64,000 nucleotides of DNA from Alphaproteobacteria bacterium (GTDB lineage: Bacteria > Pseudomonadota > Alphaproteobacteria > UBA6615): NCBI GenBank assembly GCA_021774445.1, contig JAJFJA010000017.1, positions 61,703 through 125,702 on the forward strand, given 5' to 3'. A model generated the notes under the pieces. The model was not told where the DNA came from. It did not search any database and saw nothing but the letters and a program-made list of their open reading frames with translations. The stretch's first letter is position 1. Every line of letters starts with the position of its first letter. Shown in pieces: positions 42,983 through 53,589 of the stretch. The position numbers and the translations under genes are program-made.

Positions 42983-44269
42983 CTAGACGTTGGAGAGGGT
43001 CGGAGACGGCATCCCACCGGTTTTGGGGCGTGACCCGGTGAGCCGGCCGTTCTCGGTGCGGTAGAGGTTCCAGGAGAGCAGCAGGGTAATGGCTTCTCCG
43101 AGGGCGATGCCGAAGATCGACAGGCGGAAATCCGCGAAAACGATCAGAACGGTGACGGCGACCAGGCTGGTCAACGCGCCCGTCAACTGCAGCAGGGCGA
43201 GCTGACGGAAGGCAAGCATGGACTGCAGCGGTATGCTGAGTAGGCTGCGGCAAGAGCTCAGGACAGAGACCAAACCCCATGCGGCGACGACGAGCTTCAT
43301 ATCGGCATACTTGTCGCCGTAGATTAAGGCATCGATGGGCGCCCAAAACAGGTAGAGACCGGAGAATAAGATGGTGAAGCCGAGGCCTAGGGCGATAAAG
43401 GACAGACGATTGGACTCGCTGATTTTGCCGACTCGGTCCTGACCGATACAGCGGGCGAGATAGGGTCGCGTGATCTTGCCCCAGGCGACCAGCAGCATGC
43501 GGATCGGGCCGAATAGTAGGTTGCCGGCGGCCAGGACAGCAAATGCCTCTGCGCCCAGCGACGCGGAGACAATAAGCGCGTGCGCGCGAGTCTGAAGATT
43601 TATGATGCCGACCCCCGCCAGAGCCCAACGGACATCGCGCCAAGGGGCCAAATAATACGCCAGTACCCGTGGTTTGAGAGTGAGCCGCAATGGTTGTCCC
43701 GAGAGCACAAAACCGACGATAGCACCGGCAAAACTGCCGGCGGCGAGGAGGCCCAGAACACTGGCGAGGCTCGTCTGTTCAGGGGCGAGTAGGGCGAGGG
43801 CGATGGCCAAGCCGGAAATTGCGACAAAGGTTAAATCGACCGCGGTGACAATGCCGGCCTTCAGATACGAGAACAGATATGCGCGCACATAGTTGATCAG
43901 CAGGGAACCGGCGGTGTAGGCGGCTACCGCCCAGGCGGCGACGGGTGAGAGCAGATCGTCGCCGCTCAGCAGGGCGCCGGCGGCGACAGCCAGAAAGACC
44001 AAAAGGACGAAGAGGGCGTTCACCGAGGAGAGCGCCAGCTCCAAGAGGGCGCGAGGGGCGCGGCGGTTAAGGCGGGGGGCATGCACCCCCAGGGGGGAGT
44101 TCAGAGCAGCCCCCTGGACGGACCGCAGGGTCCAGACGATCACCAGAACAAGCGCGAAGACCCCGTAGGCTGCCGGCTCCCAAAGCTTCACCAGGACAAT
44201 ATTGATGACGAAATGAAAAAGACTGATCAGGCCCTGATTGGCGAACGACAATATGTACTTACGGATCAT
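42983..44269 (-). CDS. Polysaccharide-type flippase, Wzx/MATE-like
   Basis: 428 residues with about 12 hydrophobic helices and an NQGLISLFHFVINIVLVKLW start typical of polysaccharide-transport (PST) flippases. Arg and Lys cluster in the loops. Its start overlaps the stop of the acyl-CoA ligase gene by 4 bases, an unusual pairing that suggests a lipid-linked or acylated product is exported. Substrate cannot be told from sequence. Confidence 0.85.
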   Translation of the reverse strand: MIRKYILSFANQGLISLFHFVINIVLVKLWEPAAYGVFALVLVIVWTLRSVQGAALNSPLGVHAPRLNRRAPRALLELALSSVNALFVLLVFLAVAAGALLSGDDLLSPVAAWAVAAYTAGSLLINYVRAYLFSYLKAGIVTAVDLTFVAISGLAIALALLAPEQTSLASVLGLLAAGSFAGAIVGFVLSGQPLRLTLKPRVLAYYLAPWRDVRWALAGVGIINLQTRAHALIVSASLGAEAFAVLAAGNLLFGPIRMLLVAWGKITRPYLARCIGQDRVGKISESNRLSFIALGLGFTILFSGLYLFWAPIDALIYGDKYADMKLVVAAWGLVSVLSSCRSLLSIPLQSMLAFRQLALLQLTGALTSLVAVTVLIVFADFRLSIFGIALGEAITLLLSWNLYRTENGRLTGSRPKTGGMPSPTLSNV

Positions 44270-45765
44270 TCTGGTAAGTGAATCCGAGCTGCTTGTGTTG
44301 GTTGTGCGGTGTTGAATTGGGCCAAGACCTCGGCACGCTTTACCTTGCCTGAAGTTGTTTTCGGCAAAGCCGGCACGACTCGGATCTCAGCGGGGATTTT
44401 ATAGCTCGACAGTTCTTTGCGGCAGAAGTTCAAAAGGTCGCGCTGCTCAATTGGTTGCTTGGCGACAACGGCGGCGACGACTTCCTCGCCGAGGACCGGC
44501 GAGGGCCGGCCGATCACCGCGGCCTCGGCGACGGCGTGATGGGAAAGGATCACGCGCTCGACTTCCTCCGGGTAAACGTTCGCGCCGCCGCGTATGATCA
44601 GGCTCGAGCTACGGCCGTGCAGAGTGAGATAGCCGGCCTCGTCCAAGGCGCCCAGCTCGCCGGTATAGAACCAGTCGCCCTTGATGCCCTCCTCGGAATC
44701 GTCGGTCTCGCCGCCGTAATAGCCGCGCGATACGCCGGGGCCTTGGCAGCGGACCCGGCCGATCTCACCGGCGGGAAGCGGATGATCTTGACTATCGACG
44801 ATCTGCAGGTCGATGGAAAAATATGGCCGGCCGACGGTTTCGGCGTGGGCAGCCAAGTTATCGGCGCCTAGGGTACTGATGCCGCCGGTTCCCGAGGCGG
44901 AATAGCCAAAGACAATATTGGGCGCGATGCGACGGGCGGCCTCAAGCTTTTCCTCGGGATACATGAACGCCGTTCCGGTACCCCAGACGCGCAGTCCCGG
45001 CAGCAGCGGCTGCGCTTGCTCGGGTAGGCTAAGGAGCCATCTGACGGCCGTGGGCACAAGAAATGCGGTGGTCACATCGTATCGTTTCGCCGCCTCGACA
45101 TACTCCTCCGGTCCAAACAGGGGCGGGTAAAGGATCACGGTACTGCCGATGACTAGGTTGTACAGCAGCAAGTTGCGACCGGCGCTGAAGCATAGCGGCA
45201 TCACCGAGAGGTACCGGTAACGGCCGCCGCGACCGTAGGCTGTCGGATATCGTGCCAAGCGGTAGCGATAATCGTCGTGAGTGACAATGGCGCCCTTTGG
45301 CGTACCGGTTGTCCCCGATGATAGATTCAGCAGGAAGGTGTGACTGCCGTTGGTCGGGAATGTGAGGCAGGGCGCGGCGGTGGCAACCGAGACGTGCCAG
45401 GTCTCATCCAGGGGCACGCAGGGAACGCCGTCGGGCATGGTGTCGCCGACTTCGGTAAGGACCGCGGTGACATCAAATGTTTCGGCCAGGCGCTGTTTCT
45501 CTGCGGGTCGGGCACGCCAATCCACGGGCACTATGGCAGCGCCAATCCGGGCAACGGCAAGGATGGCGATGACGTGGTCGACGCTGTCCTTGAGAGCAAT
45601 ACCGACGCGGTCATCAGCCTTGATGCCAAGGCCAAGGAGATGGCTGGCGGTCCTATTGACCAGGACGGCCAGTTCGCGAAAACTTATGCTGCGGTCACCA
45701 TCAATGATCGCGGGCCGGTCGGGGTCGGTCGCGGCGTTGCGGGTGATCAGGTCGACAATATTCAC
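44266..45765 (-). CDS. AMP-forming acyl/aryl-CoA or acyl-AMP ligase
   Basis: 499 residues of the ANL superfamily. The P-loop-like motif LSSGTTGTPKGAIV, the A5 region with FGYSASGTGG, GDWFYTGELGALDEAGYLTLHGRSSSLIIRGG and the catalytic Lys in KTTSGKVKRA are intact. It activates a carboxylic acid as acyl-adenylate, then transfers it to CoA or a carrier. The substrate is unknown. It begins a three-gene minus-strand unit with the flippase and TPR genes. Confidence 0.92.
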   Translation of the reverse strand: MNIVDLITRNAATDPDRPAIIDGDRSISFRELAVLVNRTASHLLGLGIKADDRVGIALKDSVDHVIAILAVARIGAAIVPVDWRARPAEKQRLAETFDVTAVLTEVGDTMPDGVPCVPLDETWHVSVATAAPCLTFPTNGSHTFLLNLSSGTTGTPKGAIVTHDDYRYRLARYPTAYGRGGRYRYLSVMPLCFSAGRNLLLYNLVIGSTVILYPPLFGPEEYVEAAKRYDVTTAFLVPTAVRWLLSLPEQAQPLLPGLRVWGTGTAFMYPEEKLEAARRIAPNIVFGYSASGTGGISTLGADNLAAHAETVGRPYFSIDLQIVDSQDHPLPAGEIGRVRCQGPGVSRGYYGGETDDSEEGIKGDWFYTGELGALDEAGYLTLHGRSSSLIIRGGANVYPEEVERVILSHHAVAEAAVIGRPSPVLGEEVVAAVVAKQPIEQRDLLNFCRKELSSYKIPAEIRVVPALPKTTSGKVKRAEVLAQFNTAQPTQAARIHLPE

Positions 45766-46145
45766 TGAGATTGGCGGTCCGGGGCGCGAAAGGGCTGTAG
45801 GGTCTTACCGGAGGAGCCTAGCCGATCGTTGAGGTGGCGGGCGCGGCAGAAATGGTGGGTCGGCCCGGGCGTTGGGGATACTCAATCCGGCCTATGGCGG
45901 CGGTGAAATATCGCGTTTGGCCTAGTGACCCACCTATTCGGACTATTCGCTGTTGATCGTGACGCCGGCGGACACCACTGTCCTTTGGGGCTCAAGCGTC
46001 TTAGACTTGGCAGAGACACTTTCAAGTAGCCAGTCTGGCAGGTAAATACTACCCCAGGCTGTGTTCTGGGCTCGGGTATCGGGATGAATTATCAACGCCA
46101 TCGCCAGGCTGCTGCCGGCGGTTTGATGACCATACGGATGTTGCC
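45766..46145. other. Intergenic region between divergent ligase and hybrid-kinase genes
   Basis: 380 bp without a supported gene. It must hold promoters for both divergent units, but no -35/-10 pair or inverted repeat stands out by eye, and there is no RNA-like fold that I could identify. Confidence 0.45.
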
Positions 46146-49100
46146 ATGACTGCGGACGAATTCGTCAGGGGCGAGGCTGCGACCTTGCCACGAAGCGATC
46201 CGTCTATATGCGTACGCGAGTTGGACGCCGACTGGAATATTACCCATGTCAACGACACGCATTGCGCGCTTTTTTGCTGTAGTCCCGAGGATCTGATTGG
46301 CCGCAAAGCCTGGTCGTTGATGGTTGATCCTCTTGCGGAAGCCGAACAACGGCACTTTTTGATGTCCTTGCTGGAGGAGCAGCCGGCGCCAGAGACATTT
46401 TATTGCACCGAGCGCGCGAGCAACGGCGCAGCGCTGCCGGTCCGGGTCGATTGGGCCTATCGCCGCAATAGTGCCGGCGATGTCGTCGGGTTTATCTGGT
46501 GGCTGGAGAAATTGGCTGGTGGCGCCGAGCAGCAGGCGATCCCAGGCGGGCAACCGTACCGGGAATTGCTCGACATGATGCATGATGGCGTCGGTCTGGT
46601 GCATCGCAACGGCTCGTTCATCTATGTGAACGAGCGTTTGTGCGAAATACTCGGTGCGAGCCAACCGGCGCTGATCGGGCGTTCGATCTTTCTGCTTGGT
46701 GACAAGCCCGGCAAGCAAGTGCTGGCAGCGGCTCGTGCAGCGGCTAGGGCGGCGGGACGGCCAGGAGAGATCAATCGGTGCGAGATGACCCACCGACATC
46801 CGAACGGCACACGTATGTGCCTGTCGGTATCCGGACATGGGATCTCGCCGCAATCGGGAATCCCGATTGCTGGCTTAATCGTCGTTTCCGATGTGACGGA
46901 CCGATGGCGCGCGGAGACGATACGCCGGCGACAGGCGCAAATTTTCGACGAGATCCACGATGCCGTCCTCGTTGTGGACACCGAGCGGACGATCGTTGAC
47001 TGCAACGCCTCGGCGGAACAACTCTTCGGCTATACGAAGCAGGCGCTGGTTGGCCGACCCGTAAGCTCTCTGCATGCGGCGACGGCGCCACCTGAGCAAG
47101 GGGCAGTGATCGCCGCGGCGCTTCGTGAATCCGGCCGTTGGTCTGGTGAGATAGAAATTCGGCGGCAGGACGGAAGTGACGGGATCAGCGAAGTCACCAT
47201 CGGCCCGATCCGAGGTGAAGGTGGGCAAACTATCGGCTACATCAGCGTAAACCGGGATGTCACGGAGCGGAAAGCAACTGAAAGAGCCCTTTGCGAGAGC
47301 GAGGAGCGTTACCGGCAGTTGGTCGAGATGCAGACCGATTCCGTCATCGTGCAAGATGAGACGGGCAAGATTCTGTTCGCGAACAGCGCGGCGGCAAAGC
47401 TCTATCGTGCCGATTCTGCGGAAAGCCTAACTCGTGAGAATTGGCGCGGTCTATTGGCTCCGGAGATTCAGGAGATTGCCGTCAAACGCGCCGCTGAGGT
47501 GCTCAAAACAGGACTTGCTCCAACCGCAGTTGAGACCACTCGGCGCCGGCTCGACGGGACACTCGTCGATGTGGAGGCGTCGTCGCGCCGGGTGATCTGG
47601 GGCGGGCGAATGGCCGTCATGGGCATCGCCCGAGACATCACCGAACGCAAACGAGCCGAGAGTGCCCTGCTGGAAAGCGAGGCCAAGTTCCGCAATCTCG
47701 TCAGTGTCTCGATCCAGGGCTACGCTATTATTGGAACCGACTGGAGGCTGCTGTTTTGCAATGACGCCATTGCCCGGATATTCGGTTATTCGGGTGTGAT
47801 GCAGATGGGCGAAGCCGGTGCCGCCAAGTCGTTGCTAGCTGACGAGCACGTAGAGCGGGTCACAAAGGCCAGCGAGGCGGTGTTGAATGGACTGGGCTCG
47901 CGGACCTTGGAGTTTGAGGGCCGGCGCCGGGATGGCAGCTCGATCTGGCTCAACGCGGCGATCGGTTTGGTGGATTGGGAAGGCGAACATGCCATTCAGG
48001 CGGCGGTCGTCGATATCACGCAGCGCAAGGAAGCGGAGATTGCACTGCTGACGAGCGAAGCGAAGGTGCGCTTGGTTACCGACGCGCTGCCGGGTTTTGT
48101 GAACTATATCGATCCCGATTATTGCTATCAGTTCAACAACAAAGCTTATGAGGCATGGTTCGGCATTCCGCGTGAGCAGCTTCGCGGAACGCATATCAGC
48201 GAGGTGATCGGCGAGGTCGAATATTGCAGAATCCGCCCATGGCTGGATAGCGGATTGGCGGGCCGGACGACGAAATTCGAGGTTCGGACAGGTGCTGATG
48301 GTCGGCGTTATCTAAGAGGGACCTTTATTCCGGATGTTGACCCGTCGGGGGCGGTGCGGGGTGTCGTGAGCTACATCACCGACGTGTCGGAGCAGAAGAA
48401 CGCTGAGAATGCGCTGCGGCTGCAAGCGGCCCTGTTGGAGAATATGGCCGAGGGGGTTGGTCTGATTACGCCGGCCGATCGCCGGATCGTTTATGCCAAT
48501 CCGAAACTGGAACGAATGTTGGACTATGAGCCGGGCGGGCTGATGGGGTGCGCTATCGATGTGCTGGTCACCCAAGGGCAACATTCGCAACTGGATCCTG
48601 CTTTCAAGGCCCTTGAGGCATCCGGCGGCTGGGTCGGCGACATGGAATGCGCAACGAAGTCCGGCGAGTCACTTTGGTGTCGCGGAAATTTCACAACCTT
48701 CGACCATCCGGATCATGGTGTCGTTTGGATCGGCGTTTTCGCCGATATCAGCGAGGAAAAAAAGGTTCATCGGGCGCTCCAGGAAGCTAAAGAAGAGGCG
48801 GTCCGGGCGAACGCGGCGAAATCTCGCTTCCTGGCTTCCGCCAGTCATGATCTGCGGCAACCTTTGCAGGCCTCAAACTTGTTTCTTGCCGCCTTGGCGG
48901 ATGCGCGTACCGCGGATGAACGCGATGAGATCACCAGCGACCTCGGTACCGCGCTTATCACCATGGGCTCCCTACTGAATGCGTTGTTGGATGTCAGCAA
49001 ACTCGAAGCCAAGGTGGTTCATCCGGAAATCACCGATTTCAACTTGCGCGGGATGCTGACGCAACTTGCTGCCGAATTCGGCGCGCAGGCGCGGGCCAAA

Positions 49101-49907
49101 GGAATTGAAATGCGGTTGGTCGGGAGTAGCACCGTCGTGCGTACCGACCCATCCCTATTGAGTCGGGTGTTGGGCAACTTCCTGGCCAATGCGGTGCAGC
49201 ACACGGAGCGGGGCAAGATTCTTTTCGGGTGCCGGCGAATTGGGGCGAGCGTCCGCATTGCCGTCTTGGACACGGGCGGTGGGATACCGGAGGAAGGGCT
49301 GGAGCTGATTTTCGAGGAGTTCTATCAGCACGGTAAGCGGCGGCCCGACCGGAATACCGGGCTTGGATTGGGGCTGGCGATTGCGCAGCGCACGGCGCGC
49401 CTGTTGGAGCATCCGCTCCATGTAACGTCGCAAGTTGGCAGGGGTTCAATGTTTGCCGTCGATGTGCCGCTGGGGTCGGTGGCCCGCGAAGCCGAAGAGG
49501 CCCGGCGCTGGTCGCAAATGGTCACTGGCGATATTGCCGGGGCGACGATTGTGGTGTTGGAAGACGACGCGATCGTGCGCAAGGCGACCGAGCGATTGTT
49601 GCGGGGGTGGGGCGCCGTCGTTATCGCCCGGGAGGGTTCGGGCGAGGCCATCGACGAGCTCGGGCGAGCGGCCGCGTATCCCGACATACTGATCGCCGAC
49701 TATCAATTGGTGGATGAAACGGGGATCGAAGCCGTAGCAAAGATTCGCGAGGTCTGCGGGCGCGACATACCGACTATCATGGTCACCGGCGACCCAACGC
49801 CGGAGCGGCTGGCCGAAATCGCGGGCAGTGGTGCCACGACCATGAGTAAACCGGTGAGCCCGGCGGAACTGCGACTGCTAGTTCGGAAAATTCTGCGCGC
49901 GACTTAG
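46146..49907 (+). CDS. Seven-PAS soluble hybrid histidine kinase with receiver domain
   Basis: 1253 residues, no signal peptide or membrane helix. Seven PAS-type modules lie in residues about 15-870; they begin near DPSICVRELDADW, DGVGLVHRNGS, DAVLVVDTERT, DSVIVQDETGK, GYAIIGTDWRL, GFVNYIDPDYC and EGVGLITPADR. HisKA follows, with SHDLRQPLQ and His near residue 899. HATPase elements are NFLANAVQHTE, DTGGGIPEE and GLGLGLAIAQ. A C-terminal receiver domain has Asp near 1184 in DILIADYQ. Two glycine-rich PAS cores show no obvious haem-binding residue that I can assign. It faces a LuxR-type regulator convergently, which is a likely but unproven partner. Confidence 0.92.
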   Translation: MTADEFVRGEAATLPRSDPSICVRELDADWNITHVNDTHCALFCCSPEDLIGRKAWSLMVDPLAEAEQRHFLMSLLEEQPAPETFYCTERASNGAALPVRVDWAYRRNSAGDVVGFIWWLEKLAGGAEQQAIPGGQPYRELLDMMHDGVGLVHRNGSFIYVNERLCEILGASQPALIGRSIFLLGDKPGKQVLAAARAAARAAGRPGEINRCEMTHRHPNGTRMCLSVSGHGISPQSGIPIAGLIVVSDVTDRWRAETIRRRQAQIFDEIHDAVLVVDTERTIVDCNASAEQLFGYTKQALVGRPVSSLHAATAPPEQGAVIAAALRESGRWSGEIEIRRQDGSDGISEVTIGPIRGEGGQTIGYISVNRDVTERKATERALCESEERYRQLVEMQTDSVIVQDETGKILFANSAAAKLYRADSAESLTRENWRGLLAPEIQEIAVKRAAEVLKTGLAPTAVETTRRRLDGTLVDVEASSRRVIWGGRMAVMGIARDITERKRAESALLESEAKFRNLVSVSIQGYAIIGTDWRLLFCNDAIARIFGYSGVMQMGEAGAAKSLLADEHVERVTKASEAVLNGLGSRTLEFEGRRRDGSSIWLNAAIGLVDWEGEHAIQAAVVDITQRKEAEIALLTSEAKVRLVTDALPGFVNYIDPDYCYQFNNKAYEAWFGIPREQLRGTHISEVIGEVEYCRIRPWLDSGLAGRTTKFEVRTGADGRRYLRGTFIPDVDPSGAVRGVVSYITDVSEQKNAENALRLQAALLENMAEGVGLITPADRRIVYANPKLERMLDYEPGGLMGCAIDVLVTQGQHSQLDPAFKALEASGGWVGDMECATKSGESLWCRGNFTTFDHPDHGVVWIGVFADISEEKKVHRALQEAKEEAVRANAAKSRFLASASHDLRQPLQASNLFLAALADARTADERDEITSDLGTALITMGSLLNALLDVSKLEAKVVHPEITDFNLRGMLTQLAAEFGAQARAKGIEMRLVGSSTVVRTDPSLLSRVLGNFLANAVQHTERGKILFGCRRIGASVRIAVLDTGGGIPEEGLELIFEEFYQHGKRRPDRNTGLGLGLAIAQRTARLLEHPLHVTSQVGRGSMFAVDVPLGSVAREAEEARRWSQMVTGDIAGATIVVLEDDAIVRKATERLLRGWGAVVIAREGSGEAIDELGRAAAYPDILIADYQLVDETGIEAVAKIREVCGRDIPTIMVTGDPTPERLAEIAGSGATTMSKPVSPAELRLLVRKILRAT

Positions 49908-49911
49908 GCTG

Positions 49912-49933
49912 GATATTGAGGGCCCTCGATATC
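49912..49933. terminator. Palindrome between convergent kinase and regulator genes
   Basis: GATATTGAGG (49912-49921) and CCTCGATATC (49924-49933) are inverted with a 2-nt centre and one G/T wobble. It lies in the 31-nt gap between two convergent stops, so it probably separates the two transcripts, although there is no T-run and the loop needs opened pairs. Confidence 0.4.
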
Positions 49934-49938
49934 TCGCC

Positions 49939-50619
49939 CTAGCGCCTACGTGCGGCCCGGCCGCGCGCAGCGGAGGATTGATAGCCTGCTGCGAGGACAG
50001 CGGCTTGGGTGCGGTTTTCAACGCTTAAGGCGCGCAGGATTGCGGTCATGTGGACGCGGACCGTATGCTCCGAGACCCCGAGGTCGAGGGCTATTTGGCG
50101 GTTCGACTTTCCCTGAGAGAGCAAGTCGAAGACTTCGCGCTGACGATTCGTGAGTTCTTCAATGGAACTCGCCTTGCGTGCATCGGTTTCGAAATGCATG
50201 CGGTCCTGCATCACCGCAGGCGTGCTTTGTGTCAACAGGTCCCTCGGGATCCAAATCTCGCCGGCAAGGACGCGACGGACAATGTCGACGATCTCGTCGC
50301 CGCTGGTCGCTTTGGAAATGTAACCCATGGCACCAAGATCGATGGAACGCAGGACCTCCTCACGCGATTCGAGAATCGAAAAAATGATGATCGGAACGGT
50401 CGGCTGTGCGTCGCGGAGTTCCTGGAGACCGGCAAAGGGCGTGTTTCCGGGCATCAAGAGATCAAGGATGATCAGGTCTAGGTCGGGGTTGTCCGCAGCC
50501 GCCTGCGTAGCGTCAGGGAAGTTCGAGACCTCTATGACCTCCGCGCCTTCGAGATCGCGCAAGATGTGCTTCAAACCCGCTCGGACGACCCAGTGATCGT
50601 CTGCCGACAATATCTTCAT
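49939..50619 (-). CDS. LuxR/NarL-type response regulator
   Basis: 226 residues. Receiver domain with SADDH, phosphoacceptor Asp53 (IILDLLMPG), and KATSGDEIVDIVRRV carrying the conserved Lys; helix-turn-helix of the GerE type at about 152-215 (LTNRQREVFDLLSQGKSNRQIALDLGVSEHTVRVHM). The tail is basic. No kinase lies in the same operon, but the hybrid kinase gene ends 31 bp away on the other strand. Confidence 0.94.
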   Translation of the reverse strand: MKILSADDHWVVRAGLKHILRDLEGAEVIEVSNFPDATQAAADNPDLDLIILDLLMPGNTPFAGLQELRDAQPTVPIIIFSILESREEVLRSIDLGAMGYISKATSGDEIVDIVRRVLAGEIWIPRDLLTQSTPAVMQDRMHFETDARKASSIEELTNRQREVFDLLSQGKSNRQIALDLGVSEHTVRVHMTAILRALSVENRTQAAVLAAGYQSSAARGRAARRR

Positions 50620-50886
50620 AGCCTTCCATGCTCTCCCGACAATCGACCAGGATAGTTCTTCCTGTTTCTTTGGGAGAGCACGATACAGAGGCCGGCTCTA
50701 TTATAATATAATCTCTCGAGTGTACTTATTATTGGCTAGTCGATATATTTATTATCTCTATCTTGTTCAAGTTAACCGTGAATTAGCAATGCCTTAGCAA
50801 GTCCTCAGGTAAGCTTGTTCGTGGGGGATCGCTAGCAAAGACCCGGCAAGCACAGGCCTGGTGTCTATGCTGTGAGGAGAGCGGCG

Positions 50887-53040
50887 ATGTTTGAAGCGAT
50901 TACTTCCTTGAATCTTGCCAAGAAAGTGCCGGCGATCATTGTGTTGGCGGCGTTTCTTTCGGCGATGGCGATTGGACTGCCTATTTTGGTCAACAGCTCC
51001 AGTGCCCTCAATCATGAGGCGAATGCTCGAATGAGCGCGCTCGTCGAGGCCCGCAGCGTGCAGCTTGGCGACTACTTGAACTCGATTCGGCAGGATTTGA
51101 CCGCGGTCGCCGCGAACCCCTTCACTCTTGAAGCGCTTGCGGCATTTCAGCGCGGTTGGAGTGCCCTGGGTACCGGCCAGACCGAAACTCTACAGCATCT
51201 GTATATTGACGTTAACCCGTATCCAACCGGGCAGAAAGAGGAGCTTGACGCGGCGAATGACGGTTCATTCTACTCGCAAGCGCACGCCCGGTATCATCCC
51301 TGGTTTCGGACGTTCCTACGAGAACGAGGCTACTACGATATTTTCCTGTTCGACGAGGGCGGCAACCTTGTCTACACCGTGTTCAAAGAATTGGACTATG
51401 CAACCAATCTGTTGAACGGCGAGTGGGCTGACACGGATCTTGGTCGCGCCTTTCGTGCGGCGCGGGACAATCCGACGGCGGGGCAGCAAAACTTCTTCGA
51501 TTTTCAGGCCTATGCGCCGAGTGCGGACGCACCGGCGAGCTTCATCTCGACACCGCTGACCGACAGCAACGGCAACTTTGTCGGTGCGCTGGTGTTCCAA
51601 ATGCCCATCGACAATCTCAACCAGATTATGCAGACCTCTGCCGGTCTCGGTATGACCGGCGAGATTTCGATCGTTGGCGGCGATCGTCTGATGCGCAACG
51701 ATTCGCGCTTCAGCGACGAGTCGACCATTCTATCCGGCATCATCGACAGCCGAGCGGCGGATGAGGCCCTGGCGGGACGATCTGGGATCGTGAAGGTTAC
51801 CGGCCGACTTGGTCAACCGGTGGTCAGCGCGTATTCGTATCTCGATTTCTTGGGCACTCGCTGGGCGTTGGTTGCGGAAGCTGACCGCGGTGAGGTGCGG
51901 TCGGCCGCCGTCGGCATGCGCAACAGGGCAATTGTCATCGGCCTGGTTACATTGCTGCTCATGACCATGGGAGGCACATTGGTGGCGCGGACCATCACAC
52001 GACCGATCACGGCCATGACGAATGCCATGACCAAACTTGCCGGTGGTGACAACAAGACTATGGTTCCGGCCGTGGATCGCAGCGACGAGATCGGCGATAT
52101 GGCCCGAACCGTCGAAGTGTTCAAAAAGAACGCGTTAGAGAAGGAAGAGTCGGAGGCGCGGCAAGCGGCCGAGCGGGCGGAACGCGAGCGCCGCGCCAAG
52201 CTGATGGAGCGGCATGTCAGCGCCTTCGATGCGTCGGTCGGAGAGGTGGTTACTGCCGTCAGCAATGGTGCCGACACCATGCGCAGCTCGGCGGAGGCGA
52301 TGTCGGCGACGGCTTCGCAAGCAAGCGAGAAATCGACAGCCGTGGCCGCCGCATCGGAGGAGGCTTCCGCCAATGTTCAGACCGTCGCGTCGGCGGCGGA
52401 AGAGCTTTCCGCTTCGATCACTGAGATCAGCCGGCAGGTGTCTCAGGCCGAACAGGTATCGCAAACCGCGGTTGGCGAGGCCGGTCGGATGAATGAAGAG
52501 GTGCAGGGGCTGGCCCAGGCCGCGCAGAAGATCGGTGAGGTCGTCAATCTGATCAGCGATATCGCCGGGCAGACCAACCTTCTGGCGCTCAATGCGACGA
52601 TCGAGGCGGCGCGGGCCGGAGAAGCCGGCAAGGGCTTCGCGGTCGTGGCCTCCGAAGTGAAAAGTCTGGCGACGCAAACGGGTCGGGCAACGGAAGAAAT
52701 CGCGACGCAAATCTCGGATATGCAAAGCGCCACGAGTAGTGCCGTGACGGCAATCGGCGCGATCGGCGAGCGGATCAATGAGATCAGTCAGATTTCGGGC
52801 ACCATCGCCGCGGCCGTGGAAGAACAAGGCTCGGCGACGCAGGAGATCGCCAACAACGTGCAACAGGCCTCGGAAGGCACGCTGGAGGTCAACACGAACA
52901 TCTCGGGCGTAAGTGCCGCCGCCTCCGAGACCGGACAAGTCGCGTCGCAGGTCCTGGAGGCATCCAGCACCATGGCAGGACAGGCAGACTTGTTGCGCTC
53001 CCGGGTTGAGGAATTCCTGGCGAACGTCCGCAGCGCCTAG
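50887..53040 (+). CDS. Methyl-accepting chemotaxis protein
   Basis: 717 residues from the ATG at 50887 (AGGAGAG 5 nt upstream; a GTG at 50872 is an alternative). A membrane helix at about 12-34 is followed by a periplasmic Cache-like ligand domain of about 300 residues ([30 protein letters not shown]) and a second helix at about 345-365. A HAMP domain ([19 protein letters not shown]) and the MCP signalling hairpin with tip region [17 protein letters not shown] complete the protein. The ligand is unknown. No other chemotaxis gene lies nearby. The region upstream (50620-50886) is AT-rich and holds the promoters of this gene and the divergent LuxR regulator. Confidence 0.94.
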   Translation: MFEAITSLNLAKKVPAIIVLAAFLSAMAIGLPILVNSSSALNHEANARMSALVEARSVQLGDYLNSIRQDLTAVAANPFTLEALAAFQRGWSALGTGQTETLQHLYIDVNPYPTGQKEELDAANDGSFYSQAHARYHPWFRTFLRERGYYDIFLFDEGGNLVYTVFKELDYATNLLNGEWADTDLGRAFRAARDNPTAGQQNFFDFQAYAPSADAPASFISTPLTDSNGNFVGALVFQMPIDNLNQIMQTSAGLGMTGEISIVGGDRLMRNDSRFSDESTILSGIIDSRAADEALAGRSGIVKVTGRLGQPVVSAYSYLDFLGTRWALVAEADRGEVRSAAVGMRNRAIVIGLVTLLLMTMGGTLVARTITRPITAMTNAMTKLAGGDNKTMVPAVDRSDEIGDMARTVEVFKKNALEKEESEARQAAERAERERRAKLMERHVSAFDASVGEVVTAVSNGADTMRSSAEAMSATASQASEKSTAVAAASEEASANVQTVASAAEELSASITEISRQVSQAEQVSQTAVGEAGRMNEEVQGLAQAAQKIGEVVNLISDIAGQTNLLALNATIEAARAGEAGKGFAVVASEVKSLATQTGRATEEIATQISDMQSATSSAVTAIGAIGERINEISQISGTIAAAVEEQGSATQEIANNVQQASEGTLEVNTNISGVSAAASETGQVASQVLEASSTMAGQADLLRSRVEEFLANVRSA

Positions 53041-53058
53041 TCGTTCAGCATGAGCGGC

Positions 53059-53088
53059 AGCGGGGCCCGCCGAAAGGCCGGCCCCGCT
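53059..53088. terminator. Hairpin between convergent MCP and DinB genes
   Basis: AGCGGGGCC (53059-53067) pairs with GGCCCCGCT (53080-53088); inside, GCC-GAAA-GGC forms a further stem closed by a GAAA tetraloop, with a C/C mismatch between. TTTACTTT follows on the plus strand. It is a credible terminator for the MCP gene and lies next to the DinB stop codon. Confidence 0.75.
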
Positions 53089-53589
53089 TTACTTTGAGGT
53101 CTTGTCGTTAGCGTAGACGATGATGTCGAGCGGCGGCACGTCGACCCCTGCCTGGGTCAACATCGTGTGGACCTGACCGCGATGGTGCGTCTGGTGATTG
53201 AACAGCGTTATGAGGATCAAGTGGCGCGGCGTCGCGGCGGACCGGCCGTCGACAAACCGATACGTGACCAGCTCGCCTAGTGCCGTCTCGTCGAGAGACT
53301 CGACAACATCGATCAGTCGCTGGTCTTCGGCGCTGCGGTCGGTCCTAAGCGCGGCGAAATCGTCATGGAGGCATTGGTTGAGGCCGACCAACTCCGGCGT
53401 CGCTTGGCCAAGCAAGCGCCCGAGCCAAATCCGGTCGACAACAAGCAGGTGATTCAAGGTGTTGTGAATAGAGCCAAAGAAGGCGCCGCGATCCTGACGG
53501 TATGACTCGTCGGTTAGAACCGAGCAGGCCTGGTAGACACGTTCGTTGGCCCAACGATTGTAGCCGGCGAGCAATGGCAGTTGGTTCAT
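53089..53589 (-). CDS. DinB-family metalloprotein
   Basis: 166 residues of the DinB/YfiT four-helix-bundle family, with the three expected metal His: one in SIHNTLNHLL (about residue 46) and two in LFNHQTHHRGQV. Members are often thiol-dependent transferases or of unknown function. The N-terminus LLAGYNRWANERVYQACSVL matches the family. It converges with the MCP gene. Confidence 0.9.
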   Translation of the reverse strand: MNQLPLLAGYNRWANERVYQACSVLTDESYRQDRGAFFGSIHNTLNHLLVVDRIWLGRLLGQATPELVGLNQCLHDDFAALRTDRSAEDQRLIDVVESLDETALGELVTYRFVDGRSAATPRHLILITLFNHQTHHRGQVHTMLTQAGVDVPPLDIIVYANDKTSK

